Shown here one piece after another: positions 1-5,784 of a DNA stretch of 6,936 nucleotides. The position numbers were made by a program, and so were the translations under genes. The DNA is from Rhizobacter sp. (lineage in GTDB: Bacteria; Pseudomonadota; Gammaproteobacteria; Burkholderiales; Burkholderiaceae_C), in NCBI GenBank assembly GCA_025351675.1, contig JANXVK010000088.1, positions 1-6,936 of the forward strand, in the 5' to 3' direction. How positions within the stretch are numbered: the stretch's first letter is position 1; each line of letters opens with the position of its first letter. The notes below the pieces were generated by a model. It was given only the letters and a program-made list of their open reading frames with translations, had not been told where the DNA came from and made no database searches.

Positions 1-23
1 TGCGAGGGACTTTCGTGAAGAGA

Positions 24-1055
24 TCAGAACGGCGGCATGCCAACCGCCGCGGCGGCGTTCTCGATCGGTACGGCGAAGCCGATGCCGATGAAGGTGCGCT
101 GCGAAGAGGGGTTCAGGATCGCGGTGACGATGCCCACGACCTGGCCGTCCATCGTCACCAGCGGCCCGCCTGAATTGCCGGGGTTCGCGGCGGCGTCGAA
201 CTGGATCAGGTTCGTCATCGTCTGCTTGCCTTCCGGCGAGCGGAACTCGCGCTTCAGCCCCGAGACGATGCCCGACGACGCCGACGGTCCGATGCCGAAC
301 GGGAAGCCCACCGCCAGCACTTGGTCGCCCGGCGCGAGGTCGGCGGTGCTGCGCAGAGTGGCGGGCGCAAGATCGTCGGGGATGGTTTTTGCGCGCAGCA
401 CCGCGAGATCGTTGTGGGGCTGGGTGCTGATGACTACGGCATCCGATTCGCTGCCGTCCATGAACGTGACCTTGATGCGCTTGGCGCCTTGGATCACATG
501 CAGATTCGTCAGGATCGTGCCGTTGTCGATGATCACGACGCCGGTGCCGACGCCGCGCTCGACCGGCGAGCGCGCCTTGGCGGCGTCCTTGTTGTCCCTT
601 TTGTCGTCTTTCGCCCCGGCCTTGGCGTGTTTCTCCTCCTTCGGTGGCTCCTTGGCGTCATCGCGGTCGCTGCCATCGTCGCCTTCGGTCATCAGGCCGA
701 CTACGCGCACCACCGAGGGCAGGATCGCGTCATAGGCGGCCGAGACCGGCGAGGCCAGCGGCTTCTCCTCGATCGACTTGCGGATCGCTTGGTCGATTTG
801 CGCCATCGTCAACGCCGGCGTTTTCGGTGCCATCGACGTGTTCAGCGCGAGGCCGGCGACGAGCAGCATCAACACGGCGCTGGCCCACAGTTGACGCTCG
901 TGACGCCCCAGCATGGCCTTGAAGCGGGAGCGCCGCGTGGCAGGGGCGAGCGATGCGGCGGGCCCGTCGCCTGATGTGGCGGCAGCGGCCGGCGCGGTGC
1001 CATCTGCGGGCCGGGCGGACTGGCGTGAGCGGCTGTAGAGCGGTGCCTTTTTCAT
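24..1055 (-). CDS. Membrane-anchored HtrA/DegP-like trypsin-type serine protease without PDZ domain
   Basis: A 343-residue protein of the S1C (HtrA/DegP) family, expected to cleave or monitor misfolded proteins in the periplasm. After a basic, Ala-rich cytoplasmic tail (residues 1-55) comes one hydrophobic segment at about 57-75, not followed by a clear signal-peptidase site, so it probably acts as an uncleaved anchor. Residues about 124-163 form a highly charged Asp/Glu/Lys/Arg linker. The protease domain follows with the whole triad visible: His186 in TNLHV, Asp216 in HNDLAVL and Ser295 in GNSGGPL. The protein stops at residue 343, just after the last strand of the protease fold (GIGFAVPIE), so there is no PDZ domain, unlike DegP, DegQ or DegS. 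The ATG at 1055-1053 was chosen because GGGA lies 8 nt upstream on the minus strand and the MKK start leads to the anchor. The frame stays open far upstream, antisense to tatD, but that part shows no homology I recognise. It is transcribed divergently from tatD. Family call is confident; substrate is unknown. Confidence 0.9.
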   Translation of the reverse strand: MKKAPLYSRSRQSARPADGTAPAAAATSGDGPAASLAPATRRSRFKAMLGRHERQLWASAVLMLLVAGLALNTSMAPKTPALTMAQIDQAIRKSIEEKPLASPVSAAYDAILPSVVRVVGLMTEGDDGSDRDDAKEPPKEEKHAKAGAKDDKRDNKDAAKARSPVERGVGTGVVIIDNGTILTNLHVIQGAKRIKVTFMDGSESDAVVISTQPHNDLAVLRAKTIPDDLAPATLRSTADLAPGDQVLAVGFPFGIGPSASSGIVSGLKREFRSPEGKQTMTNLIQFDAAANPGNSGGPLVTMDGQVVGIVTAILNPSSQRTFIGIGFAVPIENAAAAVGMPPF

Positions 1056-1217
1056 CGTCTGGATCCCGAGTGCTTGCGTTCGACCCGATCCCCTGCGTGG
1101 CGCTTGCAAGAAGCAGGTCCTGCCGGCCGCAGTGCTACGGTAGCACGCGGCGCAAGACCTGTCACAGCGCCGGGCGCTCTGGTTCGTGATCGCTGCTGCC
1201 GGTGCATCATCGCCACC
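1056..1217. other. Divergent intergenic region (protease / tatD operon)
   Basis: This 162-bp gap separates the minus-strand protease from the plus-strand tatD operon, so promoters for both should lie here or just inside the flanking genes. I could not find a convincing -35/-10 pair on either strand. The notable content is a run of short palindromes between 1103 and 1178, listed separately. No small ORF or RNA gene is evident. Confidence 0.6.
1113..1178. repeat. Cluster of palindromes / imperfect long hairpin, possible operator
   Basis: Several odd-length palindromes with a single central base sit side by side: GCAGGTCCTGC (1113-1123), GTGCTACGGTAGCAC (1132-1146, seven perfectly paired positions), CTGTCACAG (1159-1167) and AGCGCCGGGCGCT (1166-1178). 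In addition CAGGTC (1114-1119) pairs with GACCTG (1156-1161), so with a few bulges the stretch 1113-1162 can fold into one long hairpin centred on base 1139. Just upstream, CTTGCAAG (1103-1110) is an 8-bp palindrome. There is no T-run after the hairpin, so an intrinsic terminator is unlikely. A regulator-binding region or a leader hairpin is possible; the function is inference. Confidence 0.5.
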
Positions 1218-2021
1218 ATGTGGATCGACAGCCATTGCCATCTCGACGCGCCCGAATTCAACGCCGACCGCGACGCGGCAGTCGTACGCGCCCGCGTCAG
1301 CGGCGTGACGCAGATCGTGATCCCGGCGGTCGAGCGGGGCAACTTCGAGACCGTGCAACAGCTCGCGCACCAACACGGTCTTGCTTACGCGCTCGGTATC
1401 CACCCGCTGTGCGTGGATCGCTCTCTCGACGATGACCTGCGTCATCTGCACGATGCGCTGGCCGAACACCGCGGCGACCCGCGGCTGGTGGCGGTCGGCG
1501 AGATTGGCCTCGATCACTTCGTCGCGGGCCTCGACCCGGTGCGCCAGGAACGTTTCTACGCTGCGCAACTGAAGCTCGCGCGCCAGTTTGACCTGCCGGT
1601 GATCGTGCATGTGCGCAAGTCGGCCGACACCTTGCTCAAGCACCTGCGTGCCACGCGCGTGCGCGGCGGCATCGCGCATGCGTTCAACGGCAGCGAGCAG
1701 CAGGCGCAGGCCTTCATCGGCCTCGGTTTCAAGCTCGGCTTTGGCGGCGCGATGACTTTCGACCGCGCGCTGCAGATCCGCCGGCTGGCGCAGACGCTGC
1801 CGATCGAGGCGATCGTGCTCGAGACCGACGCACCCGACATCCCGCCGCACTGGCTCTACCGCACGGCTGCGGAACGCGCCGCCGGCGCGAGCTCGCGCAA
1901 CGAGCCCGCCGAGCTGCCGCGCATCGCGCAGACCTTGGCCGGGTTGCGCGGCCTGTCGTTACCGGCGCTTGCCGAAATCACATCGGCGAACGTGCGCGCG
2001 GCCTTGCCGGGGCTGGCGTGA
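1218..2021 (+). CDS. tatD: TatD family metal-dependent hydrolase (DNase)
   Basis: A 267-residue TatD/YcfH-type hydrolase, about the usual family length. These cytoplasmic TIM-barrel enzymes bind two divalent metals and act as 3'-5' exonucleases or deoxyribonucleases in DNA repair and turnover. The metal ligands are all visible: the HxH pair His6 and His8 in DSHCHLD, Glu95 in VGEIGLD, His131 in VIVHVRKS, His154 in IAHAFNGS and Asp204 in LETDAPD followed by IPP. The ATG at 1218 places DSHCHLD at the extreme N-terminus, as is normal for the family. The frame is open upstream to 1074, but that part is not TatD-like. No strong ribosome binding site is seen before this start. The stop overlaps the GTG start of the next gene by 4 bp, so the two are probably translationally coupled. 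It is the first gene of the operon. Which TatD paralogue it represents (TatD, YcfH or YjjV) cannot be settled from sequence reading alone. Confidence 0.93.
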   Translation: MWIDSHCHLDAPEFNADRDAAVVRARVSGVTQIVIPAVERGNFETVQQLAHQHGLAYALGIHPLCVDRSLDDDLRHLHDALAEHRGDPRLVAVGEIGLDHFVAGLDPVRQERFYAAQLKLARQFDLPVIVHVRKSADTLLKHLRATRVRGGIAHAFNGSEQQAQAFIGLGFKLGFGGAMTFDRALQIRRLAQTLPIEAIVLETDAPDIPPHWLYRTAAERAAGASSRNEPAELPRIAQTLAGLRGLSLPALAEITSANVRAALPGLA

Positions 2022-2515
2022 GCGTGCCGCTCGAGGGCCTCGCGCCGGTTGTCGATGCGAACACGCGGCTGATCGTGCTCGGCAGTTTTCCCGGCGTGGC
2101 GTCGCTGCAGGCGCAGCAGTACTACGGTCACCCGCGCAATCACTTCTGGGCGATTCTTTCGGCGCTCTGGAACGTCGATCTGAAGTCGGCCACCTATGTG
2201 CAGCGGCTCGACGCGGCGCGCGCCCATGGCGTGGGCCTCTGGGACGTCTATGCCAACTGCGAGCGCGAAGGCAGCCTCGACAGCGCGATCGAGAACGCCC
2301 GCTTCAATGACTTGGCGAGCCTGAAGCAACGCGCGCCGAAGCTGGAGGCGATTGGGCACAACGGCGGCGAATCGGCCCGCGCGATGCGCCACACTGGCGC
2401 GCTCGGCCTGCCGGTGCACCGGCTGCCGTCGACCAGCCCGGCGAACGCGAGTTGGCGTTTCGAGCGCAAGCTGGCGGCGTGGCGCGCGGTCTTTGAAGAA
2501 CACGGACTGGCATGA
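2018..2515 (+). CDS. DNA-deoxyinosine (hypoxanthine) glycosylase, uracil-DNA glycosylase superfamily family 6
   Basis: A 165-residue member of the uracil-DNA glycosylase superfamily resembling the hypoxanthine-DNA glycosylase group (family 6). These enzymes cut the N-glycosidic bond of deoxyinosine, the product of adenine deamination, and so start base excision repair. Motif 1 is clear: LGSFPG (residues 21-26), then QQYYGHPRNHFW, with Asn41 at the position that I recall as catalytically important in the group. The second conserved motif LPSTSPAN (residues 136-143) is also intact. The full single-domain fold appears present, with no extra domains. The start is GTG at 2018, which overlaps the tatD stop as GTGA; a second GTG two codons later is an alternative. 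The stop lies in an ATGA at 2512-2515. Its place directly after tatD suggests a shared DNA-maintenance role, which is inference. The product call is confident; true substrate range (hypoxanthine versus uracil or xanthine) is not visible. Confidence 0.88.
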   Translation: MSVPLEGLAPVVDANTRLIVLGSFPGVASLQAQQYYGHPRNHFWAILSALWNVDLKSATYVQRLDAARAHGVGLWDVYANCEREGSLDSAIENARFNDLASLKQRAPKLEAIGHNGGESARAMRHTGALGLPVHRLPSTSPANASWRFERKLAAWRAVFEEHGLA

Positions 2516-2559
2516 GCGCGACGGGCCGCCCCAAGTGCGAATATCGCAGTGCGCAGCAC

Positions 2560-2574
2560 GAAGGTCACCCAATG
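2560..2574 (+). promoter_or_regulatory. Ribosome binding site deciding the SpeE-like gene start
   Basis: GAAGG at 2560-2564 stands 7 nt before the ATG at 2572. This is better placed than anything before the other in-frame ATG at 2512, which overlaps the glycosylase stop as ATGA. The protein from 2512 would carry 20 extra residues without recognisable conservation, so 2572 is preferred. Confidence 0.55.
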
Positions 2575-3384
2575 AACGCCCGCAAGAAGAACGACGGACC
2601 CGAACTCGCGCCGGCGACCATCTCCGAGGCCGACGGTGTGCGTTACCTGCATCTGGGCACACCGTGGGTGCAAGGCGCGATGCGCATCCGCAAGTCGCTC
2701 GCGCTGGAGCTCGAATACATCCAGCGCATGATGGTCTGGATGCTGCTGCGGCCGGCCGAGGAGCTCAGCCACGGCCATGCGGTGCAGCTCGGGCTCGGCG
2801 CCGCCGCGATCACGCGCTTCTGCCATTCGACCCTGCGGATGCGCTGCACGGCGGTCGAGTTGAACCCGAGCGTGATCGACGCCTGCCGGCTGTGGTTTCA
2901 CCTGCCGGCCGATTCGCCGCGCTTCAGCGTGCTGGAGATGAACGCCTCCGACTTCGTTGCCGACGCATCGCGCATCGAATCGGCCCAAGCGCTGTGCGTC
3001 GACCTCTACGACCACGACGCGGCAAGCCCGGTGCTCGACAGCGAAGACTTCTACCGCGACTGCCACCGCGTGCTCGCCGACGGCGGCGTGATGAGCGTCA
3101 ACCTGTTCGGCCGCGACGCGAGCTTCGAGCGCAGCGCGTCGCGCGTCGCGGCGGCCTTCGGCGAAGCGCAGGTCTGGAGCCTGCGACCGACCAAAGAGGG
3201 CAACACCGTCGTCGTTGCGCTCAAGCACAGCGCGATGCCCGATCGCGCCACCTTGGCGGCGCGCGCGGATAACATCGAGCGCCGGTTCAAGCTGCCGGCG
3301 AAAAAATGGCTTCGCATGATCCGGCCGCTGGCGCTTTCTGTGGCTTCATCTTCCACCGCCGAACCCCGAGACCCGAGCGCATGA
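2572..3384 (+). CDS. Spermidine synthase-like (SpeE-fold, SAM-dependent methyltransferase-like) protein
   Basis: A 270-residue protein with the Rossmann fold of spermidine synthases and class I SAM methyltransferases. Glycine-rich motif I is VQLGLGAAAITRF (residues 71-83); motif II is AVELNPSVIDACRLWF (94-109), where Glu96 would hold the ribose of SAM or decarboxylated SAM; NASDFVAD (124-131) provides the adenine-binding Asp region. The loop that in true SpeE reads DSSDP with the catalytic Asp is here VDLYDHDA (143-150), keeping two acidic residues but not the rest. The QxxEFxYHE-like polyamine region of SpeE is not recognisable; the equivalent stretch reads LELEYIQRMMVWML. It therefore may be a SpeE paralogue with another substrate. 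The C-terminal tail (about 240-270) is basic then Ser/Ala-rich and looks unstructured. The start at 2572 was chosen by its ribosome binding site; the alternative at 2512 gives 290 residues and an ATGA overlap. The stop overlaps the next start by 4 bp (ATGA). Fold is confident, reaction is not. Confidence 0.8.
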   Translation: MNARKKNDGPELAPATISEADGVRYLHLGTPWVQGAMRIRKSLALELEYIQRMMVWMLLRPAEELSHGHAVQLGLGAAAITRFCHSTLRMRCTAVELNPSVIDACRLWFHLPADSPRFSVLEMNASDFVADASRIESAQALCVDLYDHDAASPVLDSEDFYRDCHRVLADGGVMSVNLFGRDASFERSASRVAAAFGEAQVWSLRPTKEGNTVVVALKHSAMPDRATLAARADNIERRFKLPAKKWLRMIRPLALSVASSSTAEPRDPSA

Positions 3385-5174
3385 AAGCAGCCATCACCAA
3401 GCCCGCCGCCCCGCTCGTCGCCAACGCCGGGAAGCTGGAGTGGCGCGCGCTGATCCAGTGGCTGCGCGATGACGGGCTGATCACACTTGAAGACGCCGAC
3501 CAGACCGCGCGCCGCTTCGCCGGCGGGCAGAGCGCGCAGCACCCGCTGGTGCGCATCGCGAGCGTCAACCTGGTGCGCAACGGCACGACCAAGCCGCTCG
3601 ATGTCGAGATGCTGACCGAGTGGCTCGCCGGCCGCGTCGGCCTGCCGTACCTGCGCATCGACCCGCTGCGCGTCGATGTCGGCCGGGTCGCCGAGATCAT
3701 GTCGATCACCTATGCCGAGCGGCGCCGCGCGCTGCCGCTGACGGTCGGCCTGAACGAGGTCACGATCGCGACCTGCGAACCACTGGACATCAGTTGGGTG
3801 CCCGAGATCGAGGCCCACGCCCGCAAGGCCGTGAAGCTCGTGGTCGCAAGCCCGCCCGATCTGGCGCGCTACACGACCGAGTTCTACACGCTGTCGCGCT
3901 CGGTGCGCAACGCAATCAAGACCGGCGAGACGTCGGCGCTGGCGAGCTTCGAGCAACTCGTCGAGCTCGGCAAGACGACCAAGCAGCTCGATGCCAACGA
4001 CCAAGGCGTCGTGCAGGTGGTCGACTGGCTCTGGCAATACGCGTTCGATCAGCGCGCCTCCGACATCCACCTCGAGCCGCGCCGCGAGCGCAGCGTGATC
4101 CGCTTCCGCATCGACGGCGTGATGCACACGGTCTATCAGCTGCCACCCGGCGTGATGAACGCGATGATCGCGCGCGTCAAGCTGCTCGGCCGCATGGACG
4201 TGGTCGAGAAGCGCCGCCCGCTCGACGGCCGCATCAAGACCCGCAACCCGAACGGCGACGAAGTCGAGATGCGGCTGTCGACCTTGCCGACCGCGTTCGG
4301 CGAAAAGATGGTGATGCGCATCTTCGATCCCGACACCACCGTCAAGTCGATCGACGCGCTCGGCTTCGGCGCGCACGACGGCAAGCGCTGGGAAACGCTC
4401 GTCACGCAACCGCACGGCATCATCCTGCTGACCGGGCCGACGGGCTCGGGCAAGACGACCACGCTTTACTCGACCTTGCGGCGGCTCGCCACCGACGAGG
4501 TCAACGTCTGCACGATCGAAGACCCGATCGAGATGATCCAGCCGGCGCTGAACCAGACCCAGGTGCAACCGGCGATCGACCTGAATTTCGCCGAAGGCTT
4601 GCGCGCGCTGATGCGGCAGGATCCGGACATCATCATGGTCGGCGAAATCCGCGACCTCGAGACCGCCGAGATGGCGATCCAGGCGGCGCTCACCGGTCAC
4701 CTCGTGTTCAGCACGCTGCACACCAACGACGCCGCCTCGGCCGTCACACGCCTGATCGACCTCGGCGTGCCGGCCTACCTGATCGGCTCGACCGTGATCG
4801 GCGTGCTCGCGCAGCGTCTGGTGCGCACGCTGTGCCCGAACTGCAAGCAGCCCGACGACGGCGTGACGCGCGAGAAGCTCGACGAGATCGTCAAGCCCTG
4901 GCGGCTCAACGGCGCCGTCAAGCCGTACAAGCCGGTCGGTTGCATCGAATGCCGCATGACCGGCTACCGGGGCCGCGCGGGTCTCTATGAACTGCTGACC
5001 GTGACCGAGGCGGCACGCAACGCGATCCACCCGGTCACCGATGCGGCCAAGCTGCGCCGCCAGTCGATCGCCGACGGCTTGCGCCCGCTGCGCCTGGCCG
5101 GGGCGATGAAGGTCGCCGAAGGGCTGACCACGCTCGACGAGGTGCTGCGCGCGACACCGGCGTGGGAGAGCTGA
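3381..5174 (+). CDS. GspE/PulE (PilB-type) secretion or pilus assembly ATPase
   Basis: A 597-residue hexameric-type ATPase of the GspE/PulE/PilB family, which works at the inner-membrane face to power pseudopilus or pilus extension. An N-terminal T2SSE_N/MshEN-like domain spans about residues 82-170 (LPYLRIDP, then ERRRALPL). The ATPase core follows: RASDIHLEP (225-233), RFRIDGVMH (241-249), RRPLDGR (278-284), Walker A GPTGSGKT (352-359), Asp box TIEDPIE (378-384), Walker B DPDIIMVGEIRD (414-425) and His box TGHLVFSTLHTND (438-450). A zinc-binding tetracysteine is intact: C485/C488 and C521/C524. All key motifs are present, so it should be active. The ATG at 3381 overlaps the previous stop as ATGA; an in-frame ATG at 3306 lies inside the preceding gene and has no evident support. 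No gspF, gspG or pil genes are adjacent, so it is a solitary ATPase. Whether it serves type II secretion, type IV pili or another machine cannot be told here. Confidence 0.93.
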   Translation: MKAAITKPAAPLVANAGKLEWRALIQWLRDDGLITLEDADQTARRFAGGQSAQHPLVRIASVNLVRNGTTKPLDVEMLTEWLAGRVGLPYLRIDPLRVDVGRVAEIMSITYAERRRALPLTVGLNEVTIATCEPLDISWVPEIEAHARKAVKLVVASPPDLARYTTEFYTLSRSVRNAIKTGETSALASFEQLVELGKTTKQLDANDQGVVQVVDWLWQYAFDQRASDIHLEPRRERSVIRFRIDGVMHTVYQLPPGVMNAMIARVKLLGRMDVVEKRRPLDGRIKTRNPNGDEVEMRLSTLPTAFGEKMVMRIFDPDTTVKSIDALGFGAHDGKRWETLVTQPHGIILLTGPTGSGKTTTLYSTLRRLATDEVNVCTIEDPIEMIQPALNQTQVQPAIDLNFAEGLRALMRQDPDIIMVGEIRDLETAEMAIQAALTGHLVFSTLHTNDAASAVTRLIDLGVPAYLIGSTVIGVLAQRLVRTLCPNCKQPDDGVTREKLDEIVKPWRLNGAVKPYKPVGCIECRMTGYRGRAGLYELLTVTEAARNAIHPVTDAAKLRRQSIADGLRPLRLAGAMKVAEGLTTLDEVLRATPAWES

Positions 5175-5285
5175 AGCCCGGCAGCGGTGCACCATCCGCA
5201 TGCGAGCGCGATAGGCGTAAACCAGACCCGGTTGTGGGCAGGGTTTTGCCTAGAATCCGCGGCTACGCAGAGTCGGAGTTTGCTT
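5175..5285. other. Intergenic region between the GspE-like gene and tctB
   Basis: This 111-bp spacer separates the end of the tatD-to-gspE-like run from the transporter genes and is the only sizeable plus-strand gap in the window. It holds small palindromes, GGTGCACC (5186-5193) and CGCATGCG (5197-5204), neither followed by a T-run. No intrinsic terminator is recognisable. The tctB promoter signals are given separately. Confidence 0.55.
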
Positions 5286-5288
5286 GTG
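5232..5288 (+). promoter_or_regulatory. Candidate promoter -10 element and ribosome binding site for tctB
   Basis: TAGAAT at 5251-5256 matches five of six bases of the sigma-70 -10 consensus and is conspicuously A/T-rich for this DNA. TTGTGG at 5232-5237 resembles a -35 but is only 13 bp away, which is too close, so the -35 is uncertain. A short GGCA/TGCC inverted repeat (5237-5240 with 5247-5250) abuts the -10. GGAG at 5275-5278 lies 7 nt before GTG 5286 and fixes the tctB start. Confidence 0.4.
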
Positions 5289-5750
5289 AAGATCAAGAGT
5301 CAACGAGATTTTTTTTCCGGATTGATGTTCATCGTCGTCGGCGTGATTTTCGCGGTCGGCGCGACCAACTATTCGATGGGCAGTTCGGCCAAGCCGGGTG
5401 CGGGTTATTTCCCGCTGATCCTGTCGGTGCTGATGGCGATCCTCGGCGCGATCGTGCTGTTCAAGTCGCTGACGATCGAGACCGAGGGCGGTGACCCGAT
5501 CGGCGACATCGCCTGGCGGCCGCTGCTCGTGATTGTCGCGTCGATCACGGTGTTCGGCCTCGCGCTGCCACGCTTGGGCATGTTTGTGACCATTCCGCTG
5601 CTGATCGTGATGGTCAGTTTCGCGGGTGACGAGTTCAGCTGGAAGGGTGTGATCGCGACCGCGGTGGTGTTGACGATCGGTTCGTGGGTCATCTTCATCT
5701 GGGGCCTGAACCTGACGATTCCCCTGAAGCCCGCCTTCATGGGCGGCTGA
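5286..5750 (+). CDS. tctB: TctB, small membrane subunit of tripartite tricarboxylate transporter
   Basis: A 154-residue inner-membrane protein matching TctB, the small and poorly conserved subunit of tripartite tricarboxylate transporters, which import citrate or other carboxylates using an ion gradient together with TctA and a periplasmic TctC receptor. The hydrophobic pattern fits the family: segments at about 9-27, 41-61, 78-97, 99-113 and 119-141. The GAGYFP motif after the first segment (residues 38-43) is typical of TctB. The GTG start at 5286 is preferred because GGAG sits 7 nt upstream and it gives the short basic N-terminus MKIKSQRDF. The frame stays open upstream to an ATG at 5187, which would add 33 residues unlike TctB. 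Codons 8-11 contain an unbroken run of eight T bases (5309-5316). It is followed 34 bp later by tctA. No tctC gene precedes it. Identification is firm; the transported substrate is unknown. Confidence 0.88.
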   Translation: MKIKSQRDFFSGLMFIVVGVIFAVGATNYSMGSSAKPGAGYFPLILSVLMAILGAIVLFKSLTIETEGGDPIGDIAWRPLLVIVASITVFGLALPRLGMFVTIPLLIVMVSFAGDEFSWKGVIATAVVLTIGSWVIFIWGLNLTIPLKPAFMGG

Positions 5751-5784
5751 GCCGAGCCAAGCAAGCGACAACGAGAACATTTCC

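Noticed and set aside
1113..1162. Intrinsic terminator at the long inverted repeat
   Set aside because: No T-run follows on either strand, and both flanking genes read away from this region, so a terminator has no obvious purpose.
1159..1167. LexA-like CTGT/ACAG site before tatD
   Set aside because: The half-sites are separated by one base, whereas the LexA box of gamma- and betaproteobacteria needs about eight bases between them.
1056..1850. Upstream extension of the protease frame on the minus strand, making a 608-residue protein antisense to tatD
   Set aside because: The extra residues are Arg/Ala/His-rich, antisense to a clear TatD gene, and unlike any domain I know. The open frame follows from G/C-biased codons of tatD. 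The real N-terminus with anchor begins at 1055.
3620..4990. Plus-strand open frame of 456 codons within the GspE-like gene, +1 frame
   Set aside because: It is an Arg/Pro-rich out-of-frame reading of the ATPase gene with no recognisable domain and no ribosome binding site.
3051..5201. Minus-strand open frame of 716 codons opposite the GspE-like gene
   Set aside because: The plus strand carries every GspE motif over the same stretch. Long antisense frames are common opposite genes with high GC at third positions, and the product is low-complexity Arg/Asp/His-rich.
5283..5316. Terminator formed by CTTG/CAAG and the T8 run
   Set aside because: The stem is only four pairs, is separated from the T-run by 12 bases, and lies within the tctB coding start.
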